Of a stretch of 64,000 bases of DNA, positions 1 through 12,247 are shown in pieces. Source of the stretch: Ciona intestinalis (lineage: Eukaryota; Chordata; Ascidiacea; Phlebobranchia; Cionidae); NCBI RefSeq assembly GCF_000224145.3, contig NW_004190352.2, forward strand, positions 66,272 through 130,271, written 5' to 3'. Position numbers and translations under genes: made by a program. Below the pieces are notes generated by a model, which ran no database searches, had not been told where the DNA came from, and saw only the letters and a list, made by a program, of their open reading frames with translations. The stretch's first letter is position 1. Every line of letters starts with the position of its first letter.

Positions 1-129
1 TTAGTTGAATCATCATTGCTATTTGAAACCTCGAGAAAACGATCGGTGGGGCTCTGGTTGTTGTGAGGGTACCGTTGGTGTCGTTTACTCTGCGTGGGTG
101 GGGGAGGTTACTATCATCAACGTATATTT

Positions 130-395
130 ATATTCGATTGATTGAAAGTTAGAACACGGGTCTTCTGTTCTATACATCTCGTGCCCTTATAAGTTACCAC
201 GTATGTACGTATGCAACTTAGCGGGTGAATATTTTATGCATGGCTCGTAATTTTGACAACCCATTAGTGACAACTAGGATGGACGTGTCTTGATCAAGAA
301 CACATACACCCGCAATAGCAGCATCGAGCTTCGAACCATGTTACCTCTAGCAAATGAGGCCGCTTAGCGATACAATCGGTAACCTACTTATACTG
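130..395 (-). repeat. SINE-like element, diverged copy
   Basis: Reads in reverse through the usual blocks of the family: tail (GTTCTGTTCTATACA, GTTACCACGTATG), middle (CAACCCATTAGTGAC) and head (AACACATACACCCGC, GCATCGAGCTTCGAACC). It lies in the TRPA1 intron that runs off the left edge. Confidence 0.7.
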
Positions 396-660
396 TGAAT
401 AAAATATAACTTGTACTAAATGAGGCAATGGGCCGGCTTATATACGAGACCCTCTACAACCACCCATATACAATAGAACTCACGTAATGTAAGTTTCCGA
501 CATTTTTTCAAAGTGGATTCCGGAGTCGATGGTGGAGACGAGGTAAGTGATGGGGAAGAGACTCATCATGTAGAAGAGGAGGTACAACCCGTGGAATATT
601 CGACCATATGCGTTCCTGTGGTAAGTATGTGTTTGTTAGATCCTATACCCATTCGTATCC

Positions 661-955
661 TCGTGGGTGGGAACTTGAGTGACTTATCCATGGTTGCCAC
701 TCCCATGCCCACAGTCGAGTTGTTGAAACTATTGCAGTGTGTGGATAAGCAGACATGACTTTTGGTTGGTTTGGTCATTTATGTTCTCGTGGGTGGGAAC
801 TTGAGTGACTTATCCATGGTTGCCACTCTCATGCCCTCAGTCGAGTTGCTGAAGCTATTGCAGTGTGTGGATAAGCAGACATGACTTTTGGTTGGTTTGG
901 TCATTTATGTTCTCGTGGGTGGGAACTTGAGTGACTTATCCATGGTTGCCATTCA
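661..955. repeat. Tandem repeat, about 126-bp unit, 2.4 copies
   Basis: The segment starting TCGTGGGTGGGAACTTGAGT recurs at 661, 786 and 914 with only a few differences, including the following CTTATCCATGGTTGCCA. The third copy is cut short. Periods of 125 and 127 are not multiples of three, so an in-frame coding repeat is unlikely. The rest of 1-1413 shows no exon I can support. Confidence 0.85.
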
Positions 956-1413
956 TATATTACACACACATTATTATTTCCTTACCACTTATGATGTAAG
1001 TAAGCAACGGACACTGGGTGGCGCAAGCACTCAACTCGATTGAATTCGACCATCGTCTAAAAAGGTCACAGTAAGAAGAATTTTTTAAAAAATGGTAACA
1101 TGTGGCGTATTGCACAGGTCCAAAAGGTCTTATTGAGAATCCAATGATAACAACATAAATGAACATCTTACAACTATAACAGACAGGGAGTAAACAAGGG
1201 GCGTTCATTCAAGGGGGCTGAGATTTAGGTGATGTGTCATGGCTTTAACAAGAACGCTTTACAGTAACACTAGTAAACAAGAAAAATCAAAATACGAAGA
1301 TAAATAAGTTACATTAGGGTGTCTAACGTTGCAAAGGATTTGGCGTTTATAAGAAACCTTGAAAAACGTCTTGTCCAGTTTCACAACAGCCCAATATTCA
1401 CGTTACAACTTAC

Positions 1414-4400
1414 ATTAAGAGCTGGCAACGTCATCTTCTCTGTCGCTGCTTTCACTCCTTCCATTTCTGCAACAAAACTTTTTCTTCCGCCTTTTTCTTG
1501 CAGGTTGTTTCGAACGTTTTCTTTGATTCGTTTCCTCAACTCACTTCTGTATTGCGCTGGAGGTTGAAGGTACTGGGGAGGGAGGAGGTAGAATTAAACA
1601 TAAACCCTGGGTATTTGGGTAATAGACCTACATCCCAGGTCTCAGGTGTGCCTCACTGAGGACCTCACCCTTATAGAATAGAATCTCTATTATTGAGTGT
1701 CTATAAACTGCCTCAGTGGGGTCTAGATGGTAGAACCCTGGGTTTTGGGGTAATATACCTACATCCAAGGTCTTAGGTGTCCCACTGACCCATATATATC
1801 ACAACACCCAACTTACATGGAAATGATATTTAATCCAATACTCGGGACTTCTCACTGATTCGTCTGAGGTTTCTTTGCATCGATTCAACACCGCCTGTAA
1901 TAGGAGTAACATTAACACCCATGATTTTCTGTGTGAATGTTTCGAAATACCCATAGGTTTAGGAAATAACATGCTAGAATAATTTGGTTCATGGTGAAAA
2001 TAACTCAAAAGGTCTTATAACAAAGCACACCATGGGACCTGAGGATCTGGACACCAGTGCAGCAATAGTTCAACCATTCAATAAAATGCAAACTTTTAAG
2101 GTTTTGGTTCCAAACTGCTCCAATGGTGTTCCAGAGGCGCTCAAACACCCATGGCATGGCCTACCAAGTAAACCTTCCATACACGTCATACTTACTACAC
2201 AGACATCCGGCATATATTTAATAAGCAACAATATTGGTGGGATGACCGTCTCCCCTTTCTTATGGAAAGTTTGCATTGCTTCCTCCCACCTGTTGTGCTG
2301 TGGAAAACATAGACGTTAGAAATGCAATGACATTATCTACATATTGACTCGGTACACATAGACGGCAATTAGCATTATAGAGTCGTAAATACATTGGGTC
2401 TCCAGTTGTTCCTTTCAAGTTTAGTTTATACAAAACATTTAAACGTTGTTTAGTCTATAGCCTACGTTTGCAGTTTCTATTGATTGCACACCATACATGG
2501 TGGCTTCACACACCATGTTCGTTTGTTACCAAGCAACTTTGTGGTTCACTCAAATTAGTGACCACGGGGTTGGAAAGCTGCCGTCAAGGACACCACAATA
2601 GTAGCAACGTAATACTTCACCTGTACAATGGCAAGCGCCACGTCTCTATTCTGTTCAATGATAGCGTTGGTGAAACATGTCGATCCGGATTCATTCCTCA
2701 TGAACGAAGCGTTCAAATCCATCAATAATTCAACGGCAGTGACGTGGCCAGCCTTGGTAGCGAGGTGGAGGGCGGTGTTCTGTTTAACAACATGTTGTTT
2801 AATGTTTAATGGTGATACGAGTAACCAATATATATTTTAAATGCGTTATTTATGACCAATATTAAAAGACTCTTTATTAACTTTTTCAAGTTATTTTACT
2901 TTATTTTTTATGGTTAACTATTCGTTGGACTTGATTTTTGTTACATATTTCATAACGCTTGATCCTAATTGTTATTTGGTTAAGAGGATCTCCCAACTTC
3001 ATGAGCATTAGATCAGGGCCAGATTCACCAACAACATTATAGTTAGGTTTATTATATGAAAGCAAATAATCCACAATCTCACCCCTTCTTCCTCTATCTG
3101 GTCTATGAGGTGGAAATGGCATTCAACCAACAAACGAATCGTTTTCGTCCATCCGTTAGACGCCGCTACGTGTAGTGGGGATTCCCCCATGACGTTGCGA
3201 TGAATAAGCCCGCCTCTAAAATATTAATAAAGAAAACATTTCCTGATCGTGTTTTTAACATTCAACAAAGATTTAGTTTGGAGATATAAGGATACGGTTT
3301 TATATTTCTGTAAGTATTCATAGTTTACCAAGTGGGACAATAAAAGAGAATGAAACGTGTCCCAACTTACCCCACACCACGCTACAATAAAGTTGCTCAC
3401 CTATTAAGAAGAAGTTGTACGATTTTCACGTGCCCATTAGCGGCGGCGAAATGCAATGGCGTCATCCCTTTGTCGTCTTTCTCGTTGATTATGTGCGGAC
3501 CCTGTGTATATGTGAATACGAATCAATGAATGAAATAATACCTCTTGCAAGCAGGCACATGGTATATGACGTATGAAAAATGACATCATTGATATACCTT
3601 CTTAAGTTGTCTGCCACGCGACGTTTTTATTTACACGAACATAACAATAAACCGGGACACTTTAATCCCATTAATACATAAATACCAACATTGTAAAGCA
3701 AAGGAGTGGGGAATGGGCCAACAACGGGCCAATGTCGTGCTTATATAACTACAAAACCTTAACCATATGGGATAATAAACGATGGCCTATAGAATTGGAA
3801 CGGTGATCAGTAACGTTATTCTCTATATATTAATGGATGTTAAAGTTTAATTCTAACCTGGTCACTGTCCAGTAATCTACAACAAGCGTTGTATCTTCCG
3901 TACATTGAAGCGAAATGTAACGGGGATTGTTTGGTGTTCGTCTTCAACCTTGCGCTGACTCCCAACTGCATCAACCACTTTAAGCTTGCGAGGTTGCCTT
4001 CCTGGCACGCGTAATGTAAAGGTGTACATCCTGTGGAGTCGGGTTGTGCCATCAGGTCACCAACCGCGGGACTCTGTTTAATAAAATGCGATAATGGTCA
4101 TCTATGTAGGTCAGAGTTATAGTAGGAAGAGGAAAGATGGGACACTTTTTCATTCTATTTCCCCAAGTCATTTGGTAATAAACAAACAACATTTAAAGAA
4201 TTGTAAAACCTTATTCTCACGACTCTCATAGATTGTTGTTAATTGTTTTTAACATGATAAGGATATATAAACTCGATGTATTTAAGGTGTCCCATCCCCC
4301 CCCCCACCCAACTTAATTGTGATGATAATAACATACTCTCATAATCATCATAACAACCCCAAAAGATATGAAGTTATAAAACGATCAAGTAAAATCTGTT

Positions 4401-7400
4401 GCTGCCACGTATATCATAACTTAAAACAGTTTTTCTGGGATTTATTTAGGGTTTTTTCAGTGTCATTCACCGTGGTATATATATGGTAAAAACGTCATCA
4501 CCGTAAGGAATTGTCAGAAGAACTATAATAGAATTTAAAATGTGATCATTTTCTTCATGTTGTAATCTTATGTATCATACACCTAAACTCCGGAATTATA
4601 ACACGGTTGTCATTTTGCACGCACGTGGTGGCACAAACCCCACCACTTACCGAAAATACGTTGCAACAAATCTCTTTGACGTCATCAGCGCTTCGTTTCC
4701 CAACCACCTTTCTTACGTCACCACCCTTTAGCACCACTATGTGGATGAAATTCTTCTCCTCTTTGTCCTTTAGGGGGAGGTAAAGATAAACAAACATTGT
4801 GTTTTAACTACAATATACGTTTATATTGTTGAACCTCAAGCATTGAGTTGGGTTTAGTATTTCGACACGCTTGCGTCAAAGTTGGCTCATTACCCAGTAA
4901 GGATGGATAATTAACATATGTAACTTATTTATCATCACGTGGCGGGGCAACGACAGTCATTATAACACGAGTGTTCTGTTTCGTACACCTCGTGCCTGCT
5001 TACAAGTTACCACGTATGTAACTTATTTATCCTCGCATGGTGGGGCAACGACAGTCGTTATAACAGGGTGTTCTGTTTCATACACCTCCTGCCAGCTTAC
5101 AAGTTACCACGTATGTAACTTTGTGGGTGATTGTTTTTCTGTATGACTGGTGATTTGGACAACCCATTAGTGACCACTGGGTTGAAGCAATTGTCATTAT
5201 GTGTCATGCCCAAAGACACATACGCGCACTAAGGTAGCAGCATCGAGCTTCGAACCTTTAACTTTAGCAACTCCACATACTTACTTTAACATAAAGATTC
5301 GCGTTCAGTTCAATCAGCGCCCACACCGCGTCCCAACATTCCCTGGAGGCTGCAAGTAGAAGAGGAGTTCGTTGGTCGGCGTCCAACAATTCAGCGTCGG
5401 CTCCTTTATCGATGAGGAAGCGAATCAACGCTGGGTGGTTGAACATGGCGGCTCTGAATAAACATATACAGTATTGTAGTGGGAGACGGGACACCTTTAG
5501 CACAAAATCACCAAGTATTTCGATAACGTTTTAAACAATTAACAACGGTCTATAACTCTATAGGAGTCGTGAGGATACCGCGCACAGAACGATATAATTA
5601 GAACATTCGTAAACAAACGTGAGCAACACTAATGTTAACGTTGCTTTATAGAGTCGGTGTCGTAGTCGTCGTGGCCGAGTGGTTAAGGCGACAGACTAGA
5701 AATCTGTTGGGCTCTGCCCGCGCAGGTTCGAATCCTGCCGGCGACGCACTTTTTACATTTTTTTTAACACTTATTTAAAACCAGTATTAACTACAACATC
5801 TTTCTCTTTCATTGCGTTAGCACAGATTGAAACGCAAAATACCGAACAGACATATCGACAAAACGAGTTGTTCAAACCCGCTTATGGTTAAAAACATGTT
5901 AACAATTTATTGTATAAAAACGTGGTTCAACAGGAGCGCTGTTTCGCAATTATAAAGTGCTGTGTGGTAAGATGGAAACCTACACTCACTTGTGCAATGG
6001 TGAATGATCCTGTTTATCCAACATCGACAAACTTGCTCTTGCATTATCAGGAGAATAATCGAACATTAACTGAACGATTTCCAGATTCCCCTGGGAACAC
6101 ACCATGTGCATTGGCGTCGAATCATCAGCTTGTTTTACGTTCAATTTCGCTCCGTAACTGTAAAGATATGATTCGATAAAATACCTATAATATAGGCTCG
6201 TTATACCCCCAACACCCAGGGTACTACCATCTAGACCCCACTGAGGCAGTTTATAGACACCCAATAATAGATATTCTATTCTATGAGGATGAGGTCTTCA
6301 GTGAGGCACACCTGAGACCTGGGATGTAGGTCTATTACCCTAACACCCACGCGGCTACCATTGTGAGCGTATATGTCCTTGGGCAGAACACTTAACGGTA
6401 ATTGCCTCAACCCAGTGGTCACTAATGGGTTGTCTAAATTGTCACCAACAAAGTTACGTACGTGGTAACTTGTAGGCGGGCACGAGGTGTATGAAACAGA
6501 ACACCCGTGTTATAACGACTACCGTTGCCCCGCCATGCAAGGATAAATAAGTTACATTCATTCATTCACAATATAGCATTATTTAACATAATGTTTTTAT
6601 TTATCTCTCATCTTACAATAACAGGAAATTTACAAACATAACACCCGCACAATACAATCTTACCTGAGGCAAAGTTTAATAGCGTTAACGTTCCCACCAG
6701 TAACAGCACAATGCAGAGGGCTACAGTTCTCTTTATCGCTGAAGGAAAGCAGGGACTCACTTGAGTAGCCATACTTGGAACATCGGTTTAATAAGATCTC
6801 CATAACTCTGAATGAAAGGGTTGAGTGAATGAACAATTCTGTTCTAAATCAAGTGCTCGGGACCTTGGCTTTATTGAATGGGTGATTGAATAAACGTTAT
6901 TTATCCTCGCATGGTGGGACAACGACAGTCATTATATCACAGGTGTTCTGTTTCATACACCTCGTGCCCGCTTACGAGTTACAACGTATGTAACTTTGTG
7001 GGTAATTGTTTTTTCGAAATTCCTTCACACGAAATTTATTTTTTCATCTATGAAATAAAGTATATTATAATTAATGATATGTATTAAACTAACTTCTTTG
7101 ATCCAGCCAATGCCGCCGTATGTAGAGGTCTGTAACCTTGACTACAAGCCATGCAAGGTTTGGCACCATTGCTTAACAACATCGTGAAAACTTTCTCATG
7201 ATCTAATGAAGCTGCCACATGCATCGCTGTGAGGTTGGCGGTTCCTCGTGCGTTTAAATCAACCTGCAGAGGGATAAAAATATATACAGTAGGATGGGGG
7301 AAGATGGGATATCTTTTTATTCTATTTTCTTTCCCATTTAGTAGTAAACAAAGAATATTTAAAGAATTATAAAACCGTATCCTCAGGAATCCCATAGATT

Positions 7401-10400
7401 GTTGTTAATCGTTTAAAAATCAATGAGGATATTAGGATATTGTGTGTTAAAGGCGTCCCATCTTCCCCCAATCCAATATATGTTGTTGCCAAGTGTATAA
7501 TATGGATAAATACGTCACGACAGATGTGACGTCACTGAACAATTACGTCATCACCTCACCTTGTGGTCGATCAACGCTTGTAGGGCGTTAAGTGAGTTTT
7601 TGTGCGCCGCCAAGTGGAGAGCTCCATACCCCGTGTTGTTTCTCAGGTTGGGGTCTCCCCCTTTATCGAGAAGGAACTTCACTCCAGCGGATGAATCGTT
7701 ACAAACAGCCCAATGTAGGGGGGTGGACTTGTAGTCGTCGGTGGCGGAGATTACTAGAATAGGAGTAGCATATATATATATATATATATATATTGGGGTG
7801 GGGGAATATGGGACAGCTTTATCACATAATATCTAAATATCCTGATCGTGTTTTAAACAGTTAACAACGGTCTGTAAAAGTCATGAGGATACGGTTTTAT
7901 AATTGTTTGAGTTTTCTTTGCTTACTACTAAATGGGACGAAAAGATCGAATAAAAGGTGTCCCATCTTCCCCAGCCTATTATACGTATCAGGGATAACAT
8001 ACTTGTTACATGTCTTCTTATAATAGTAGGTTTATGATGAACCTGGTAAGCAATATATAGTAGGGTTGGGTAAGGTGGAACAGCAAGTTTCATTCTCTTT
8101 TATTTATTTGAAATAAAGGACTCACGATCGCCTCCAGTGGGATAACCAAGCACGTAGTTCATGGTGGACACGTGACCAAACGCCGCCGCATGGTGGAGCA
8201 CCGTGGCTCCCTTCCGGTCACGTGAGAATAATCTATCAGGGTTAGCATTGCAAAGAGCTGAAAGTTGTTTCGTCTTCCCCTGGGCGGCGATCTGGGGGAA
8301 ATTGGGTGAACGAGTGATGAACGTGTGAAATAAAGTTTGAATAAATGGGTAGACATTATGTGTTGCTGGGTGTGGGAACAAAATGTTAAAGTTAAACTGA
8401 AGATCGAAACCAACTATGGTTGGAGCGCTTGTCTAAGAACAGAGAATGCTACCATTGTGGGCGTGTATGTGTCTTTAGAAAAATTCAACTCATCAGTAAT
8501 GGGTTGTGCAATTTGTCTGCCATACAAAAAGTATTCACCCACAGAGTTACATACGTGGTAAATCCCATACATAACTCGTAAGCGGGCTAATACAGATTTG
8601 GGCAATAGGCCAATTACCCCGATAATAAATAAAATAGAGCTCAATCTTCAAACCGCAATGTTTCAGCATCCATACATTTAACTCCCGAATTAAACCAACC
8701 AAGTCTTAACTCGCTTTTAACCCGCAAGCTACAAGAGACTTCCGAATCTTTAACGCAATTCAAGTAAAGGTTAATCTTATTGTGTTGTTCCTAATGCGAC
8801 TTAAGAAGCTTAAATCACTTCGTTGATGAATTATTAACGAAACTAAAACAAAGAGAAATCTGTAACTCGACGACAAGTTTAAAGGATTTTTTTAACCTGT
8901 GTGCATTTTACCGTGGGGTAAGATGGGTACTGTTAGTTTATAATATCCCGTATTTCCTAATTATATTTTTAATAATCAACGACGCTTTTTTAGAATAGCG
9001 GGGATATGGTTTTGTAAATATTTTTTGTTTCCACCTTACGGGACGAAAAAGAGGAATGAAAACAAGTATCTTCTTAAGATAACATAACATGTTTACTTTT
9101 GCGTGGCAAGATTAGATAAAATCATATTTTCACACATTTAGAAGCGAAATATTTAAAATCGGGCAATCTGTTTTGCTTTTTCAACACTGAGTCAATATTT
9201 AGATCAAATCTTTCAACTTTGACGAAACTAATCTTCGTTTGTTTGAAAGGTGATAAATAATAAATTATTTTCTAAGATTAGCAACGCTAAAATAACCGCG
9301 CTATGATGTGCATTGTTTGGCACGGAATATAAACATAAGCGAGAAAATATATATAGGTGGGGAAGATGGGACACAGTTTCATTCCATTTTCTCGCCCACT
9401 TGTTAGTAAACAAAGAACATTCAAAGAATTATTAAACTGTATGCTCACAACACCCATAGACCGTTGTTAATTGTTTAAAACACGATCCGGATATTTGGAT
9501 TTTATGTGCTAAAGGTGTCCCATCTTCTCCCACCTCACTGTATGTAGGGTACTCGGTTACATGTATTGTTTAGGAGTTATAATCTTATTATTCTTATTGA
9601 GAAACTACACTGTAAAAGATCCACAAATTAAAAATCATTAAAGTTTATTTTTGAAAAACCCTGATGAAATTTTGCCAAACGGCAGACGAAACGTAGGGGC
9701 GAAGTCGAAAGTAAACTATGTGTGGTGTAATCAAGAGAATTCACGATTTAGCTGTAACTATGTGCGAAATAACCGTATTGCAGCCGTAACGTTTATGTCA
9801 ATATGAAGTTGAAACTTTCTAGCCCGGTTCCCATAAACGAAGCATATCTTGTGTCATATATCCACTCATGTATTCACAACATAAAACATTTGGACGCAAA
9901 CATAAATCAATACGCGGTTATGGGTGGATTGGTTGGCGTTTTCAATGTATTTAAACATGCCAGTAGGTAGACAACATTTGGTGGTAAACAACCGTATGTT
10001 TACGGCTCTCATAGGAGCGTTGTTTATTGTTAAAACCACGATTAGGAAAGATGGGATATTATGTGGTAACAGTGACCCACTTTACCCCACAGTAATACAC
10101 CCCCCCCCCCCACCACATACTTCCATAATCTCAACATTGACTTTCTTCTCACGACGTTCTTCGACCTCAAGTTCTTCCATCATGGAAAACTTAAACGGGG
10201 TCACGGCCCCCTCGAGGTCCTCACTTTCTGCTGACTCATCACTACGTAACTTTGGCGTCGATACGTCATACGTAGCATGACTCAGCCGAAGCAGCAAAGC
10301 TTCGAAACAATTCAGTTCCTCATGACCCTCGTATTTAACGTCTTCACCAAACCCGCTTTTAACTCGATCGTAATCTCCAGTCAGTTGTTCAGTACTCACA

Positions 10401-10441
10401 CTCATACCCCATACACCTTTTCTCGTTGTACAATACAACAC
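1414..10441 (-). CDS. TRPA1: TRPA1-like cation channel, N-terminal part (15 exons, partial)
   Basis: This is a TRPA1-type calcium-permeable channel: a plasma-membrane sensor of irritants or temperature with a long cytosolic ankyrin domain. Exons in coding order: 10441-10121 (start there or at the Met at 10405), 8291-8126, 7753-7560, 7263-7094, 6807-6664, 6157-5990, 5453-5285, 4767-4651, 4073-3858, 3501-3401, 3215-3083, 2779-2621, 2297-2196, 1894-1817, 1572-1414. All junctions keep phase and total 799 codons. The exons encode a run of ankyrin repeats (TPLHWAV, SPLHCAV, GCTPLHYAC, MTPLHFAA, ESPLHVAA, TALHLATKAGH) that align one after another with vertebrate TRPA1. The linker that follows (RWEEAMQTF, then PEYWIKYHF and YLQPP) corresponds to the pre-S1 region. 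Transmembrane exons are not in the window, so the gene continues beyond base 1. The first exon, acidic and not ankyrin, is inferred from phase and position only. Introns carry MITEs, SINE pieces and a tRNA gene. Confidence 0.95.
1600..1795 (+). repeat. Repeat of the CCTCAGTGGGGTCTAGATGG family
   Basis: Two half copies of a dispersed repeat whose core reads CTGCCTCAGTGGGGTCTAGA, then an ACCCTGGGT block, then CCTACATCCCAGGTCTCAGG. Other copies lie near 6195-6355, 12708-12835 and 18630-18790. Confidence 0.7.
4117..4312 (+). mobile_element. MITE-like palindromic element
   Basis: An intronic copy of the window's most frequent repeat. It starts near AGGAAAGATGGGACAC, passes through the conserved core (TAGTAAACAAAGAACATT-like, then GACTCCCATAGACCGTTGTT-like) and ends at GTGTCCCATCCCCCCCCCC. 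The ends are inverted repeats of each other. No coding capacity. Confidence 0.75.
4915..5265 (-). repeat. SINE-like element with duplicated tail
   Basis: A reverse copy containing two successive tail units (TTATCATCACGTGGCGGGGC and TTATCCTCGCATGGTGGGGC), then the CAACCCATTAGTGACCACTG middle block and the GCAGCATCGAGCTTCGAACC head. It ends only about 20 bases from the TRPA1 exon at 5285-5453. Confidence 0.8.
5665..5746 (+). tRNA. tRNA-Ser (anticodon AGA)
   Basis: An 82-base tRNA with a seven-pair acceptor stem (GTCGTCG with CGGCGAC, one G-U pair), an A box (TGGCCGAGTGG), a B box (GGTTCGAATCC), the long variable arm typical of serine tRNAs, and anticodon AGA in the loop CTAGAAA. A T-rich run just downstream can end RNA polymerase III transcription. 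It has no intron. It lies inside a TRPA1 intron (between the exons ending at 5990 and starting at 5453) on the opposite strand. Confidence 0.95.
6195..6570. repeat. CCTCAGTGGGG-family repeat next to a SINE-like tail
   Basis: Bases 6195-6355 are a reverse copy of the CTGCCTCAGTGGGGTCTAGA family. Bases 6355-6570 are a forward SINE-like copy running from CTACCATTGTGAGCGTATAT to ATAAATAAGTTACATT. Both lie in a TRPA1 intron. Confidence 0.75.
6890..7015 (-). repeat. SINE-like tail fragment
   Basis: A reverse copy of the tail unit only: TTATCCTCGCATGGTGGGAC through GTTCTGTTTCATACACCTCG to ATGTAACTTTGTGGGTAATT. Confidence 0.75.
7289..7480 (+). mobile_element. MITE-like palindromic element
   Basis: Full-length intronic copy: starts GTAGGATGGGGGAAGATGGG and ends GCGTCCCATCTTCCCCCAAT, so the ends are inverted repeats. 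It sits directly against the TRPA1 exon at 7094-7263. Confidence 0.85.
7790..7985 (-). mobile_element. MITE-like palindromic element
   Basis: A copy in the opposite internal orientation to that at 7289-7480: starts GGGGTGGGGGAATATGGGAC, has CGGTCTGTAAAAGTCATGAG inside, ends GTGTCCCATCTTCCCCAGCC. It is preceded by a short TA dinucleotide run (about 7770-7792). A truncated copy follows at about 8058-8101. Confidence 0.85.
8405..8600 (+). repeat. SINE-like element
   Basis: Forward copy with CTACCATTGTGGGCGTGTAT, the GTAATGGGTTGTGCAATTTG middle and a diverged tail. It lies in the long first TRPA1 intron (8292-10120), which otherwise holds MITE copies and no exon I can support. Confidence 0.65.
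8915..9070 (-). mobile_element. MITE-like element, variant with GGGGTAAGATGGG end
   Basis: A shorter, diverged copy beginning CGTGGGGTAAGATGGGTACT, with the core TTCCTAATTATATTTTTAAT and a degraded right end. The same variant recurs at 44865-45030 and 50190-50385. Confidence 0.6.
9345..9545 (+). mobile_element. MITE-like palindromic element
   Basis: Full copy: starts AGGTGGGGAAGATGGGACAC, ends GGTGTCCCATCTTCTCCCAC, with the standard core TTAGTAAACAAAGAACATTC between. Confidence 0.85.
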
Positions 10442-10861
10442 TGCGGATCGATATGTGTTTAACTCAATAGCCGTCGAAGCCGCATGGCAGACAAAATATT
10501 GGTCTAAGTCAAATTTACGTTAATTTCATTCCAGGCCTCATTTCTACACTACATGCCTGATAGCAGAATATTGACTTAAGTAACCCTGTAAAAGTTAATG
10601 ACTTCGGCAAACCTTTACAACATTGGCTGTTACTAATTAAACATAAAGAACCATTAACGCTGAACAAACAAATTCCCTGCACGCTACAACACAGCATATT
10701 CTGCCACTAAAACCTGGTGTAAGATCTTACAATCCTGTTATGTTGCCCTAAGCGATTGCCATGCTAAACAGCAACTATAATACCTACATAAACACATTGC
10801 CACTATACCTATCTATTCTTATATAACAAAACTTTACATACAAGCTTAATGTATATCTTTA

Positions 10862-11050
10862 TATAGTAGATTGGGGAAAGATGGGAAACCCTTTCATTCT
10901 ATTTTCTAATCCCACTTAGTAGTAAACAAAGAACATTCAAAGAATTAAAACCGTATCCCTGCGACTCCCATAGATCGTTATTAACTGTTCAAAACTGGGT
11001 GATGATATTTAAATATTATGTGTTAAAGGTGTCCCACCTTCCCCCACAGT
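10862..11050 (+). mobile_element. MITE-like palindromic element
   Basis: Full copy with GGGGAAAGATGGGAAACCC at the left, the TAGTAGTAAACAAAGAACAT core, and AGGTGTCCCACCTTCCCCCA at the right. Confidence 0.85.
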
Positions 11051-11967
11051 ATGCTATACAAACTTATTATTTAGCCGTTAGTACTTGCTTCGCCACGCTC
11101 TGCCATAATACCTTCATGTACATTCCTTCTAACGGGTGTCATTAACGTTATCTAACATGGCCTTCTCAATATATTAGGACATGTATCTATCAACACAACT
11201 TGATTGAGTAGTTTAATTATCGCTGCAGATTTAAGGAACTGACGTCACATATCGTGACGTGAATCTTTGAACCCCTGTGACGTCACACACTACAATATTC
11301 TGCCTGCTATTCCTCACAATACACCATTGTTACGTAACAATCCACCAAGCACCGCATTCTTTACCTTCCAACACGAAGGTACATCGACAATGAATTCGAA
11401 TCGCGCACCTCGCGTTTACGCTACACGTCTATGACGTCACAGTAAACAGGTAGCAGGCAAGCGACGACATCTTTAAACAATATATTTTGTTACCACCATT
11501 TAACACAAGGGACATCAGCGGCTCACAACTACTAGTAACGCTTTGTTCACCACTAAATTGGACGAGAAAATAGAATAAAAAGTATCGTCTTCCCCCGCCC
11601 TACTATACATGTTAAGACGGATAAATATATTATGGCAAACCTCGCGGCCCTTTGACGCTAAATACAAATAGTGTACAAATAGGGAAGTAGTTTAAACAAA
11701 TTGCAAGAAGATCTTTATCTGACTTGTCTGACCGCAACCCCACTGTTACATCCACCCTGGTATATAGGCGACCTGTATGTCGAAACGCTCGTACGCAATT
11801 AAATTCCAAAATTAAGAAAACATTCAACATGTGTGCTAGCACATCTACTTTGAATCGGGTTCGTGTTGCAATTTATTTTAAACTAAAATAAATACAAAAA
11901 TAAGATGACACTTTTACAAATAATCGCCGAGAAAATATTAAAAAACTGACTTAATAAATTTAACATT

Positions 11968-12174
11968 TCAGCCTATAAAGACCGCCACAACCACCCCTTT
12001 CAACGTTGCTTCAATATCCGAACCACGCCCCCAACACACCTCCAACGCCATGTCAATCTCTTTCTCATGTATTTCCTCGTGAGATGTATCTTGGCCATCA
12101 CCCACAATACCATGTACATGCCAAGCTTTCACGTCTTCCCGTCTATGGTTGATAGCAGCGATTTTAATTCCCAT
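11968..12174 (-). CDS. Small ORF, 68 residues, unrecognised
   Basis: An open frame with its own ATG at 12174 and a stop at 11968. It is acidic, with a hydrophobic C-terminus (GVVVAVFIG), and I do not recognise the family. An in-frame stop lies a few codons upstream of the ATG, so it is either a very short gene or part of a terminal exon. AATAAA-like sequence follows on the minus strand about 90-100 bases after the stop. Amino-acid composition is more protein-like than the neighbouring repeat ORFs, but this is weak evidence. Confidence 0.3.
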   Translation of the reverse strand: MGIKIAAINHRREDVKAWHVHGIVGDGQDTSHEEIHEKEIDMALEVCWGRGSDIEATLKGVVVAVFIG

Positions 12175-12247
12175 GTTCGATATTAATATTCAACTAATCA
12201 TTGAAACCTAAATGTGCAACAAACACTTGTAAACTGAGAAGGAAAAT

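Noticed and set aside
1319..1567. Plus-strand ORF of 82 codons
   Set aside because: It is the antisense shadow of the TRPA1 exon at 1572-1414, whose minus-strand reading gives YLQPPAQYRS and fits phase and homology.
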